From: Mallotus nudiflorus
Taxonomy: Eukaryota > Streptophyta > Magnoliopsida > Malpighiales > Euphorbiaceae
Direction of reading: 5' to 3'
DNA length: 64,000 nt
Assembly: GCA_947683625.1 (NCBI GenBank)
Contig: CANTUR010000460.1
Location: 1,107,001 to 1,171,000 of the forward strand
Shown here: piece after piece, positions 1 to 10,842 of the stretch
Position numbering within the stretch: the first letter of the stretch is position 1
How the letters are laid out: the number at the start of each line of letters is the position of its first letter
The notes under the pieces: model-generated
What the model saw: the letters and a program-made list of their open reading frames with translations, nothing else
Told to the model about the DNA's origin: nothing
Database searches by the model: none
Program-made: the position numbers and the translations under genes

Positions 1-509
1 CATTTTTAGAATTCAAATAAATAGACTTAAGTTCACTTAATTAAAATTAAATAAGACTTAGGCCCATTAGTCTTTAGGCTCACTTATAAATTAAAACATA
101 TAGATTTAGATCATTTAATTAAAATTAATGTAGATTAGACTAACCTAGTTATTATAATGAATGCATTGTTTATATGTATTTTCATGACTAGTTTGCCTGG
201 AGTTAATTGTTTTAAATAAGGGTTTATATGAAATTGCATGTAAATAGAGAATAAGATAGTAATTCTAAATGAACATAAGACTAAAAGAAGTTATTATTCC
301 ATTCATAGAATCTCCTGGTTGTGGTGCTAACTTTCTTTTAGAGAATCGAGTACCACCAAAATGATTTGTTCCAATTATTTCCCTGAGTGGTGACTCTTCA
401 TCTCCATGCTATGTCTTTGTGACATAGTAGTGTGTTCCTTAGGGCTCTGAGCTCAAACAGTGTTGCGATTGCTAAAATCTTGGGCGCGTTCTAAACCACG
501 TTGTCTATA
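1..509 (+). repeat. 5' LTR, 3' portion
   Basis: This stretch aligns along its length with about 9943-10459 (for example the shared blocks around GGCCCATTA, ATTAGACTAACCTA, GAATCTCCTGGTTGTGGTG and CATCTCCATGCTAT). It ends at GTCTATA, corresponding to GTCTACA in the 3' copy. The start of the LTR lies before base 1. Confidence 0.8.
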
Positions 510-532
510 GTAGTGACTCCATTAGGGATAAG
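510..532 (+). other. Primer-binding site, tRNA-Arg-like
   Basis: Directly after the LTR end is TAGTGACTCCATTAGGGAT. It differs by a few, mostly transition, changes from TGGCGACTCCACTGGGGA, which I recall as the primer site of Tat/Ogre elements. The position right at the LTR border supports the call. Confidence 0.55.
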
Positions 533-1434
533 AGATACCGATTCTACTTGTGTTCTTTAGAATTATTTTATGAATTATTATTTTATTCTTATATTCATTC
601 TACATGTCCCTATTAACTGATGGCGTTGGTTTGTGATTCCATGATTCCACTAGCTTCATGGAGTTGTAGATTAGCTAACCATCACTCTTAGCCTTACTCG
701 GTTTAAGAGAGATTATGAGGCTCATATGACCAGAGTCTGTAACCCAAGTCCTAAAGAGGGGCAGTCTTCTCTCGAGTTTACAAAGGATACTAGGACCCTA
801 TGACCTTGGCCTGTGACTCAAGTCTTAAAAGAGGGCATTTTGCTAAGGGAACTTTAACCTTTTTACCGGACTCAACTTATATAATGGCCTAGTAACTTCC
901 TTTAGGATTACCGAAATTGCTTGTGAATGTTGCCATGAGGTATTTCTATTTATAAAGGCCCTAGCCCATACTTTTAAAGCCCATTTGGGCTAATAAAGAT
1001 TGGACTAATCTTTTATACCTAGAAATACTGTTTCTATGCTTTGCTACTTTGAGAGATTTGGCATGTGCATCTATTCTTAATACCCCCTATTGATATTAAG
1101 ACTAAGAACAAAAATCCTAGGAAAAGAGAGTCGCTATTGAATATGTGTATGGGAGGAATAAGTTTGAAAGGATATATGTACACTTGACTTATTACTTGCT
1201 ACTTATTGCATAGCACGTGCATCATGCATACATGCATTTCATGCATCATACTAACACTTTCTTTCACAACCATTAGATTCATTCGAGTCTTCTTATGTTT
1301 AGAAATGGAGTTATGGTAGATTAGTGAGAACTAATTTGAGTCCAAAATTAATAGCTAAAGAGATCCTTCACAGTTGGGAAAAGAGCCCTATTAATCCACT
1401 TTACCTATAAGCTACTCCAACTCAAATAGAAGAG
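533..1434 (+). other. Untranslated leader of the gag-only element
   Basis: No long open frame is present. A degenerate direct repeat of about 30 bases recurs roughly 73 bases apart (near 736 and 809, both containing a form of AAGTCCTAAAGAGGG). The leader is about 0.9 kb, which is long but usual for Tat-type elements. Confidence 0.5.
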
Positions 1435-2400
1435 ATGGAATAACAACAAAGAGGAAACTGAACCCTAGAAGACATTAAGGGAGCTTTGATGGATGACATG
1501 AGAGTAATGACGCAATATGAACTAAAACAAGTCTTAGATGGGTTAATGCCACTAGTTGCAGCTACACTTGCACCTGTTGCTACAATTCCACCTGCTGCCG
1601 TTGTGGAAGATCCATTTGCTAATAATGAAAATACTAGGGGCCAACCTTTAAATGTTGTTAGGAATGTACCTACCATGGAAATGAAATTGGAGGATGTTGA
1701 GAAATAAATGGTTAAAAAAGCAAACAGGGAATCACTTGAGCAAGTTTAAGAGCTGGAATCCCAACAAATGAAAGCACTGACTTAGAAAATGTCCAAAATG
1801 GAAGAATTGAAGAGAGGACAGGGCATTGGATATTCATTTAATTTTGATTATGTGATGCAATTTGAGGAAGATAAGTTTCCTGATAAGTTCAAGATGACAC
1901 ATTTATAGAAGTTTAATGGTATTGGAGACCCAAGGATCCACCTTAGTCAATATACAACTACTATGACCACCATTAAGCCTCCTTTATCTGTAGTTACCAA
2001 GCTATTTTTATTATCCTTAGAGGGTATAGCTGTCAATTGGTATCATAGGTTAGAAAGGTCTATCCAAGCTGATTGGAGAGAATTGTGTACCACTTTCTTA
2101 AAGCAATATGACCATAATACTAGGCTTGAAGTGTTTGGTAGGGATTTAGAATTGACAAAGTAGAATCCTAATGAATCGTTTTTAAATTTTCTAACTAGAT
2201 TAATGAATAAGGTAGGATTAATAAAAAACAAACTAGCCGAGAAGGATCAGGTTAGGATGATAGTCCAACATGTATCACCCAATCTAGTTGAGAGGTTATA
2301 AATGATGAATCCTAAAACATTTATAGACCTTTATGACAATGGGTTACAAGCTAAGGAGATTGAAAGTAAGAAAAAGAGGATTGCTAAAAGCATCAGAGCA
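1435..2400 (+). pseudogene. gag: Broken gag (Retrotrans_gag domain)
   Basis: The frame from ATG 1435 (GAGATGGAA) reads through several in-frame stops into a typical plant Ty3 Gag. A P/A-rich N-terminal part is followed by KFNGIGDPRIHLSQY near 1910-1950, LFLLSLEGIAVNWYHRLE near 2005-2060 and NPNESFLNFLTRLMNKVG near 2165-2215. These match the order and spacing of the Retrotrans_gag capsid core: the aspartate-proline start, the aliphatic-W helix, and the E-S-hydrophobic motif. Gag would form the particle that packages the element RNA. Stops at about 1708, 2161 and 2299 and loss of frame after about 2390 show it is dead. The start is inferred from frame; 1486 is a possible later ATG. Confidence 0.8.
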
Positions 2401-2439
2401 AGCAACTACCCAATGGGGGCACACATCAGTGGAGCACTA

Positions 2440-2990
2440 GCTGGATTATGGAAGTGCATGCTGTTCAATAACTAAGGAGATTCTCCAATTTTAACCAAAC
2501 TTTGTCAAAAGTCCTAGAGCGCCTAGTGCAAAAAGGCTTACTTCAACCTTTACCTAATCCAAACCCATCAAACCCAAACACCCTAGGCTATAACTAAAAT
2601 AGGCACTACAAATTCCATCAAAACCTCTAACATTCATAGATAACTGCATTTGCCTCAAACATGAAATCCAAAACCTTCTAAACTCTGAAAAGATCACAGA
2701 TCTTGAAAAGCTAAGCACTAAAAATAATCCTTTCCCAAACTACTAAAATGTACCACCCTAGTTACTATGATGATTAACTCAGGAGTCAGTGAGGAAGAAT
2801 TATTAAGCTCCTTTGAGGACCTAGACCTAAAACTAATGAGAAATCTCATAATGTCCCTAAAGATGCGAAAAGAGCAGAAGACTTGTTGGGTTAGCCTTTA
2901 GGCAAGTTCGACTATAAGGTGTTTTGCACTAAACCACCTTCTTTTGACATACCCTTCAAGTCGATTGTGTTTATAGGGTGGGGTGATGAG
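2440..2990 (+). pseudogene. Gag C-terminal / pre-protease remnant
   Basis: In a shifted frame the sequence reads LRRFSNFNQTLSKVLERL then VQKGLLQPLPNP near 2465-2565. This is a conserved Tat-lineage stretch between the capsid core and the zinc-binding region. The following segment, where C and H ligands would be expected, is degraded and full of stops. Near 2870-2990 there is a short open run (KVFCTKPPSFDIPFKS) that I do not recognise. No aspartic-protease D-S/T-G motif follows. Confidence 0.6.
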
Positions 2991-3205
2991 TTTGATGATG
3001 AGAAGCTGCTAGACAATAAAAAAAATGTACATTTGAGGAATAAAGAGATGAAGTCATGGAGGTAGTCGATAAGAAGATGCAAGAATAATTATTATGTAAT
3101 TCACTTGAAGGACAACCACTATGAGACTTAACATCCCTAGCAACTAGAATAGGAAATAATTTTTTTTATTGTCTTCTTTGAATAAAATTTTAGTTTCTTT
3201 AGAAC

Positions 3206-3460
3206 TTGCTTATTTTAGTGATCAATAATATGAATTCTGATCATGCTTACTTATGTAATGTACATCCTAATGGTATTGTGCATTATGATATTGATCGCAT
3301 TTTCATGTTTAACATAAATTCAATTCAATTATATTCATTCAGCATGGACACAAATGTAAATTTAAAGAACATCCATATATCACATTATGTAACTTCTGAA
3401 TATAGGAAATTTGAGGAAAAAATAAAAAGAATGAAAAAGAAAAAAAAGAGAAAAAAATAA
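3206..3460 (+). pseudogene. Unidentified 84-codon open frame in element interior
   Basis: The frame is rich in N, I, Y and S, contains NNMNSDHAYLCNVHPNG, and ends in a lysine run made by an A/G-rich microsatellite (3416-3480). It sits where pol would be expected in an autonomous element. It may be a scrap of element coding sequence, but I find no known motif. It could equally be chance, because an AT-rich tract gives few stops in this frame. Confidence 0.25.
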
Positions 3461-3689
3461 GGAGAGAGAAAAAGAAAAAAAACAGTGAGGTAAAAATTAG
3501 AGAGAAAAAATTAAGGATTGGTTGATAACAAGAGTTGTATCATGTTATGTAATTAATGTTCTCATTTTTTCCCTAATGAATAAGTAAAATTGAATTTAAA
3601 ATTTTTGTTCAAATATCGTATATTTATCTTTATCATACTGCATAAGTATCTAAATGGAAAGACAATACATAATGAAAGCTAAATTAGAG

Positions 3690-4107
3690 CTATGAGATCA
3701 CTATTTTGGTTATTTTTTCTTTTTGGCCACCCCTTTGTAATTTTCCTTGTAAGCCTAGTGTCCCTTTATACCTTGAGAATTCAGGTGGCTCAGTAACTTG
3801 CGTTGTAACCCATACATTGTAATTGTTGTCAATTATTACATCAACATTAAGCCTTATATTTTGCTCAAGAATTCTTTGAAGTGCAAGTCTAGTTGATTTC
3901 ATTATTGAGAACTCGCTTTAATAAGTTCGCCCACTCCTTTGCATCTTCAATACATGAGACTACAACTAATAGGGTTAGTAAGACAAAAGGGGTCAACAAC
4001 AATAATGACCAAAATGAGTCTCTTGCACACATGAAGAAAAAGATTGGTAAAATGAATTCAAAATGAAATTGAGGGAAAAATGTAACATTGGGGCAGCTTG
4101 GGGGCAA
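3690..4107 (-). pseudogene. Antisense ORF pair joined by a one-base frameshift
   Basis: Two minus-strand frames overlap at 3889-3902. The upstream one (4107-3889) has a hydrophobic segment (about residues 22-50, ending LLTPFVLLTLLVVVSC) and then CIEDAKEWANLLKRVL. The downstream one (3902-3690) continues with KSTRLALQRILEQ and a strand-rich part (NNYNVWVTTQVTEPPEF). The composition looks like real protein and the junction looks like one indel. The function is not recognised. Tat-lineage elements are known to carry extra antisense ORFs between coding region and 3' LTR, and this position fits. A chance antisense frame remains possible. Confidence 0.35.
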
Positions 4108-4245
4108 AACAGTAATACAACACTAGAACTTCAAAGTTAGTGAAGAAGAACTCAAGGTAGAAAGGAGTAAACTACAAGTATACAAATACATTAATTATCA
4201 TATAGCAAAAGCAGTAACAAAAGGAAAAGTTTAATAGTGCATCAG

Positions 4246-4431
4246 TCAATCACGAGCTCTAGTGTAAAGCCATGGACCCCCCTTGCTAGCCTGGTCATTA
4301 GTCTGATGAGTTATATTATAAGCTCTGACATTAGAAGTACTAACAATGAAGTATCCAGTGCTTAAACCTACAAGTTGTTGATGAGGTACCTTGTTCTCAC
4401 ACTCCAACTTGCGAACATAGCTTTGTTCCAA
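4246..4431 (-). pseudogene. Unidentified antisense ORF, 61 codons
   Basis: Minus-strand frame with varied composition (it begins MEQSYVRKLECENKVPHQQL). It lies about 140 bases upstream, on the same strand, of the ORF pair at 4107-3690 and could be a further piece of the same antisense gene. No domain is recognised, and no promoter or splice site was established. Confidence 0.25.
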
Positions 4432-5689
4432 ATAAAAGACCGATTAGGATCATGTATTTCATACATAACATGTATACACTTGCATACACTTTTTATGAAA
4501 TACTTGCTTTGCATAATAAAATCTTTGAGCCTAGGCAAGATTGTGCAAACACTTTGCTACCAACATTCAAGATTAGTGTTGTGAAAGTGTAGAAAGGTAG
4601 TCATAATGTTCACATGTGAAGTATCTAAAGGAAAAAGGTGACACTATTCATATGAACCTGATGCTCAATGGGACTCTAGATCACATAAGCCCAATTAATT
4701 ATGGACCCATCCAGTAAGTGAATATCATCGACAATGATATTTGTGAAAGTGTCATCCTGGCGACCTCAAAAGGCTAGATAGAACGTTCAGGCTCCTCAAA
4801 CTTAGTATCCATCGCTATAGTCTCATCGGGAGCATCATCTGGAATATCTCTTCACAATAGTTAGTCTAGTGTAGGGTATGCAATATGGCAATGAGAAGGT
4901 CCAACATGTCATCAATACATTTTTTGGCCCTATAAAAGGGAAGGATGCACTCAAAACCTAAAATGAATGCACTTTGAAAAATTATTTGATCATAAAATAA
5001 GATCTCTAACTCCTTAACCTTTTTTGCAGGAGATATCAAGAAGACAAATGAAGCCCTTTACCATAACATTAATGGAATAGTGGAAATACAAATGCAGCCC
5101 AAAGCCATAACTTTAATGGTAGAGTACCATGGCCCTGTGATTAGAGACATCATCACCATAATTAAAAGGGAAGAATGCAAAAGAATAATACTGCATTTTG
5201 ACAAAATTTATTCACTTGCAAATAAACCATACTAACTTATGGTATTTGTGCAGGGAAAAACAAAAGAGAATGAAGAAGAGGAAAAAAACCGATACATTAA
5301 TAAGAATGGGCCAAATAGCAAATACTAAACACTCATCAAGATAATAAAAGGGAAGTAACAAAACTCTATTTCCTTAGATTCTATAATAAAGTACCATCTT
5401 AATCATAAAATTCATAAATTGAAAGTAAATTCATCCACTTTATAAGATAATGTGCGAAAGCCTATCTTATGACCTTTGATTATAATGGCTTTTTTTTATT
5501 AGCCTTACAGAATTCAGATGATTAGTTAATGGCTTTGTGTTGAGAGTTTATAAACTCTTATCAATCTAATGCTTGTTTTGCACCCAAACAAGGGGAAGAA
5601 TATTCAAAGATAAAATCTACGGACATGAAGCATAAATGGCTTGAATTTCAGAGTATCAGTTCAGACTTTCAAATAATAAATGTTCATAT
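4432..5689 (+). other. Non-coding interior of the gag-only element
   Basis: The stretch is AT-rich with stops in all frames over any useful length. I see no domain motif, strong inverted repeat or clear boundary of another insertion. Confidence 0.5.
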
Positions 5690-6035
5690 AATCTACTCCA
5701 ATACTTAGAAATAAGTATGAGTACAAAATCCCTTGACGGTATCCATGTTGAGTAATATGAGAAAGGTAGGGGAATACTAAGAGGAGAATTAAAATAAGAG
5801 CAAATGTAATTTACTCCAGCACTAAAAAATGAGCAAGAGTATCAACATGAAACTTCTGGCAGTATCCATGCTGAGTAATATGAGAAAGGTGGGGGAATAC
5901 CAAAAGAGGACCATGAAAAAAAATTGCTCTATTTACTCCAATGTCCTGTAAGAGTATGAGTATCTAAATGACCTTTCCAATAGTATCTACACTGAGTAAT
6001 ATGAGAAAGGTGGGGGAATACTAGGATAAGGAAGG
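5690..6035 (+). repeat. Tandem repeat, three units of about 122 bp
   Basis: GAGTAATATGAGAAAGGT followed by a G-rich block and GGGGAATAC recurs starting at 5750, 5873 and 5994, giving spacings of 123 and 121. Each unit also holds TACTCCA..., a variant of AGAGTATGAGTAT and a variant of AGTATCCATG. The units are diverged by substitutions and small indels. Confidence 0.8.
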
Positions 6036-6537
6036 AAAGTATAAAAATAATTCAAAGGCTATTTTGATACTCAGAATTCGATATGTTTATACTCAAATTC
6101 CATAAGTTTTGTTTAGCAAATTTTCCCTAAAATTAGGTGTGGAAGTAAGCTCTTCACTTGGTAAAACATATGCTCTTAGCATAAGATGGTTAATGATGCC
6201 TCTAACCTTTGTAAATGGCAAATAAATGATATTCATGAAAATAAAAAATAATGAGATTCATTAAGTGCACGCTAGCTCGTGAAAAGTGATGAATTTTCTC
6301 ATAAATTTTTAACATTATAATGTACTTTTGTACATTCATCACGGTTGAAACTAACTTCAACAATTATGTAGGAATTATAAATCTAGAAGGAAGTGCACCC
6401 AAGTTATAGAGTTAGTTAACATAATGAAATTTAAATTAGTCAGCAAGAAATTCTAATCACTCAACATAGTAAAATTAAAAGTCAGTCCGTATAAAGAATT
6501 CAAAGCATTCAACTTAAACAACCAAAGATAAAAATTA

Positions 6538-7700
6538 TGAGCAATTATAGATTACAACATCAAAGGCAAGCAATGTAAGGGTTACAGCTAATCGCAAGCA
6601 GTTATGGACTGCAACATCATTAATGAGCAATAAAAGGGTTACAGCTAACCCTGAGCAATTATGGATTGTAATATCATCAATGAGCAATGAAAGGGTTATA
6701 GCTAATCACGAGCAATTATGGATTGCAACATCATCAGTGAGCAACGAAAGGGTTGTAACTAATCGCGAGCAATTATGGATTGCATCATCATCAATGAGCA
6801 ACGAAAGGGTTACAGTTAATTATGAGCAATTATGGATTGCAGCATCATGGATGAGTAATGAAAGGGTTGTAGCTAATCGCGAGCGATTATGGATTGTATC
6901 GTCATCGATGAGCAATGAAATTGCAGTTAATTGCGAGCAATTATGGATTGCAATGTCATCAGTAAGTAATGAAAGGGTTGCAGCTAATCACGAGCAATTA
7001 TATATTGAAACGACATCAGTGAGTAATGAAAGGGTTGCATTTAATCACGAGCAATTATGCATTGCAGCATCATTGGTGAGCAATGAAAGGGTTGCAGCTA
7101 ATCGTGAGCAATTATACATTGTAGCATCATCGGTGAACAATGAAAGGGTTGCAACTAATCACGAGCAATTATGGATTGCAGCATCATCAGTGAGCAATGG
7201 AATGGTTACAGCTAATCACAAGCAATTACAAGCAATTTTAGGTTGCAACTATTCATAAGTAATTATGGATTGCATCATCATTGGTAAGCAATGAAAGGCT
7301 TGTAGCTAAACCATAAATAGTTATGAACTGTAGCATCAAGGGCTAGCAATGAAAGGGTAACAGCTAATCATAATTGCAAGCAATTATGGATTGCAGTGTC
7401 AAGAGTGAGCAATAAAAGGGTTACAGTTGATTAAAATCATCAGTGAGAAAGGAAGAGAATGCAACTGATTGAAAGCCGTGAGCAGTTACAGACAGCAAAA
7501 TTGAATGGTGAGTAACAAGAGGGTTATAGTCAATTAAAGCCAGCAAGCAATGAAAGGTTGCAGCTGACCAAAATCATTGATAAGCAATGAAAGGATTGCA
7601 ATAAAATCAAAAGTCGTAAGTAGTTACGGACTACAGTATCAAAGGTAGACAATGAAAGGGTTGTAGCTGTTTAAAACTTGCTAGCAATTATAGATTGCAG
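6538..7700 (+). repeat. 57-bp tandem array in the 3' region of the Tat-type element
   Basis: A unit built on GAGCAATTATGGATTGCA, ...TCATCA..GAGCAATGAA and AGGGTTGCAGCTAATC repeats every 57 bases from about 6538. It is regular to about 7258 and degenerate to about 7700. Arrays in the region just before the 3' LTR are a known property of Tat/Ogre elements and can seed satellite DNA. One unit (near 6910) is three bases short. Confidence 0.85.
6623..7258 (+). CDS. Open frame through the 57-bp array (19-residue repeat)
   Basis: One frame stays open for 211 codons because the 57-bp unit is a multiple of three and its consensus lacks stops in this frame. The translation is about ten copies of a 19-residue unit close to SNERVAANHEQLWIAASSV. 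The one unit with an indel loses exactly three bases, so the frame is kept. The predicted protein would be a hydrophilic, probably helical repeat. I see no start context, signal peptide or conserved flank. The likeliest reading is a by-product of satellite structure rather than a gene; translation is unproven. Confidence 0.25.
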   Translation: MSNKRVTANPEQLWIVISSMSNERVIANHEQLWIATSSVSNERVVTNREQLWIASSSMSNERVTVNYEQLWIAASWMSNERVVANRERLWIVSSSMSNEIAVNCEQLWIAMSSVSNERVAANHEQLYIETTSVSNERVAFNHEQLCIAASLVSNERVAANREQLYIVASSVNNERVATNHEQLWIAASSVSNGMVTANHKQLQAILGCNYS

Positions 7701-7734
7701 CAGCATAAAGCTCCATTGAGGAATGACAAAGTCA

Positions 7735-7965
7735 ACATTGTACGACAAATTACAATGTACCTTCCCAATGAAGACTACATGTTCGAGTATAGTCAATATT
7801 ATATGACCGAGTACAATGTATTTTTCTAATTTGTACTATACGACTGAGTATAGTCAACATTATACAACCGAGTATAATGTGTCCATTCAAATCAACGTTC
7901 TAGGTCCGAGTATAGTATTTCCTCAGGTATTTGTGCCTAGTGTTGTACGACAACACAAACATTCA
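7735..7965 (+). repeat. Short degenerate repeats with GAGTATAGTCAACATTATA motif
   Basis: Variants of CGAGTATAGTCAACATTATAC and of CCGAGTACAATGT recur at about 35-65 base spacing between the 57-bp array and the 3' LTR. They are too diverged to set exact units. Confidence 0.5.
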
Positions 7966-8099
7966 TCATGAATTGACAATTACTTACAAGCAAAAGCCTC
8001 AAGGAGTACAGGTAAGCACCTAAACTTTTATTCTTAAGAAATTATGTGCTTATTTGTTTTGACGCAATTGTCAAGCAAACAACGATAAAGTGGGCCAAC

Positions 8100-10459
8100 T
8101 GTAAACACCCAATTTCAAGATTATTTGAGTTTGGATGTGAAAGAAGACCTGATGATGAAAACTAATGGTGAAGGTTTATTGGATCTGATTTATTGATTTT
8201 GAACTAAATTGTTAATTATTATTTTTTTAATTAATTTATTATTATATTAAAACAAATTAAAAAAAAAGAAAATTCAAAAAATAAAATAAAAAAGAAAAAA
8301 TAAAATAAAAAAGAAAAGAAAAAAATTAAAAAAGAGAAAAGAATGGGCTGAAGATGGCCCATTCAATTTGCAAAGTGAATTGGAAAGAAATGGCCAACTT
8401 CGGCTAATAAAAAAAAAAAGCAATTATGGTTGGAAATTCACACTTCCGACCGGGAAGTGACACCGTAAATAATTTTTTTATTTAATTTTTGAATAGTTAT
8501 TATTTTTTTGATAATTATTTTGATAATTGTCCTTTTTTTTAGATAAATAATTCAAAAAATTTATTTTTATTTTATCCTGTACCTAACTTAGGGTTACATG
8601 AAGTGTTTTTTATAAATACGTACTTTTCCTTTTGGAGAAGGGAGGCTCCTGACTTATTATTTCTCTCTGCTTTTTGATTTTTTTGCTGTGAGTCAAAGCA
8701 CACATCTTATTTATTTTTATGTACTTTTTTAGTTCTTGGCCAAAATCAAATTCAAATAAACCTAAAATCATAGACAAAATATTGCCTCCAATCATCTTCA
8801 TCTTTCATTTTTTAAAATTTTATTTTATTTCATTTCTTTTATTTTGATTATATTTCTACTAATTGTTTTGGGATCTATTTTAATTAATTTCTTTTTTTGT
8901 GTTTGTTTTGTTTTTCATGGATGGAGTTACGTGAATGCATGGAAAAAAAATATTATATGGGAAAAACACTACACAAAACAAGAACAAGGACAAAAATTAT
9001 TATACTGATTATGGATTCTTTACTATTCATTGGTTTTGTTCTTTTTTTATCAATACTTTTCCATTTTTTTTATTTCTTTGTTTAAATTTTTTACTTTTTA
9101 GTTTTGTTTTATTCATTCATTTATTCTACTAATACTTGTATTTTTCCTTTCATTTTTTTCATTTTTCATTTTTATTCTTTTCTATATATTTTATTTTCAT
9201 TATTTTTTATTTGATCTTGATTTAGTTTTCGTTTTAATTTTATTTAGTTAGTTAATATTCTTTATTTATTTTATTTTTTATGTTTATAATGATGGACAAA
9301 TAACATGAATTCACTATGGAGAACAAAACCTATGAAGATCTATGGAATGCCACATATAGAACCTTATAGCTAAATATAATTTCTAGGATTCTTTTATTTA
9401 GTTTGTTTATCATTATTTTAATTATTTTAATTTATTTTTGGGTTGTATTAGTTTTCCTTTCTTATTATTCTCAATAGTTCATTGTAATAGCCCAAATAGT
9501 GGCAATAATAAAAACATGTGTGTGTGCTTGTGTGTTTTATGTTTTGGTTAGTAAAATTAAGGTTTTAATTAGGTAATTAATTAAAATTAATAGATATAAA
9601 AATCATTAAGTTGTTTAATTAAAATTGAATTAGATTTAAGTGGTTAGAATTAGGGTTGCATGTTAATTATTTTATTTTGGTTTATTTGTTTAGAGTCACT
9701 TTAATTAAATTAGAGTTTTTAGAATAAGTTAAATTAATTGTTTGATCTTTTATTTGTTTGTTTTGATATTTTTTTTTTATTGTTTTTGGACTTATTTATT
9801 CTTTTTATGTGTTTTGGGCTTTAAGCCCACATTAAACTTTAACTCATTTAAATAAATTTAGGTTTTTTTAGGTTTTAATTAATTAAAATGTATTTTAGGC
9901 CCATTAATTTAAATACTTCATAATTTGTAGATTTAGGCCCATTTTTAAAATTAAAATAAATAGACTTAGGTTCACTTAATTAAAATTAAATAAGACTTAG
10001 GCCCATTAATCTTTAGGCTCACTTATAAATTAAAATATGTAGATTTAGATCATTTAATTAAAATCAATGTAGATTAGACTAACCTATAGGTTGTGATGAA
10101 TGCATTGTTTACATGTATTTTAATGACTAGTTTTCCTGGAGTTAATTATTTTAAATAAGGATTTATATAAAATTACATGTAAATAGAGAATAAGATAGTA
10201 ATTCATAAAGTAATTCTAAATGAACACAAGACTGAAAGAATTTAGTATTCCGTTCGTAGAATCTCCTGGTTGTGGTGTTAGATTTCTTTTAAAGAATCAA
10301 GTACCACAAAAATATTTGTTCTAGTTATTACCTTGAGTGGCAATTCCTCATCTCCATGCTATATTTTTGTGACATAGTAGTGTGTTTACTAGGGCCCTGA
10401 GCCCAAACAGTGTCGTGGTTGCTAAAATCTTAGACGCGCACTAAACCCCAACGTCTACA
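8100..10459 (+). repeat. 3' LTR of the gag-only Tat-type element (about 2.36 kb)
   Basis: The left border is placed at TGTAAACACCC (8100), directly after a purine-rich GATAAAGTGGGCC tract that could be the polypurine tract. The right border is placed at GTCTACA (10459). The last ~517 bases match 1-509. The borders are TG...CA. The interior is very AT-rich with T-runs and short purine runs. The left border cannot be checked against the 5' LTR because that part lies outside the window. Confidence 0.7.
8611..8618 (+). promoter_or_regulatory. TATA-like box in the 3' LTR
   Basis: TATAAATA lies about 510 bases into the LTR, followed by GTACTTTTCC. It is a reasonable U3/R promoter candidate but chance TATA matches are common at this base composition. 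Confidence 0.35.
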
Positions 10460-10842
10460 GCCCCCTCAACTATGTTTCAGGATTCCTTCTACAGACCTCC
10501 CCTAGTTATCCTCTTCGTTGGACCCTTTATTCACCGGTTGATTTATGTAAATTTTAAACTATCACTTTTTTTTTGTATTTATTAGACATTGTAGTAGTAG
10601 TATGTACATGTTGTAGTATGTTATGTTGAGTTAACAGTGGTTGTGTACTTAAATATTTGTAAAAATGTTTTATTATAATATAATATGGAAAGATTTCTTA
10701 TGCTTTAAAAAATTTCAATTCTTTAGTATATTTATGATTTTGTTTGGTGTGAACTAATATTTTAGGCTTGTTATGGGTTTTGGATTCGTGTGAATTCCTG
10801 TTGCCTAACACTAGTTATGACTCCTGGGTTTGGGCTGTGATA
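10460..10842 (+). repeat. Possible chromovirus LTR stub next to the Tat element
   Basis: The segment ends CTCCTGGGTTTGGGCTGTGATA, close to the GGGTTTGGGTCGTGACA ending known from plant chromovirus (Del/Tekay-like) LTRs. AGTTAGTTTGATAATGA follows, a degraded form of the AGTTGGTATCAGAGC primer site. If correct, the Tat element inserted into this older LTR. No coding sequence follows. Confidence 0.4.

Larger units (their letters stand above)
1..10459 (+). mobile_element. Gag-only Ty3/gypsy Tat-type LTR element (5' end outside window)
   Basis: Positions 1-509 and about 9943-10459 are diverged direct repeats that both end in a sequence close to GTCTACA, which marks them as the 3' parts of two LTRs. 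After the first LTR comes a sequence resembling the tRNA-Arg-type primer site of Tat/Ogre elements, then a broken gag. No protease, reverse transcriptase, RNase H or integrase motif is visible before the 3' LTR. The 3' non-coding part holds antisense ORFs and tandem repeats, both reported for Tat/Ogre elements. The LTR copies differ at many positions, so the insertion is old. It is best described as a non-autonomous (TR-GAG or LARD-like) derivative. The lineage call is inference from the primer site, long LTR and Gag motifs. Confidence 0.75.

Noticed and set aside
6538..7700. A CRISPR-like array
   Set aside because: The whole 57-bp unit repeats with no unique spacers, and the context is a plant retrotransposon.
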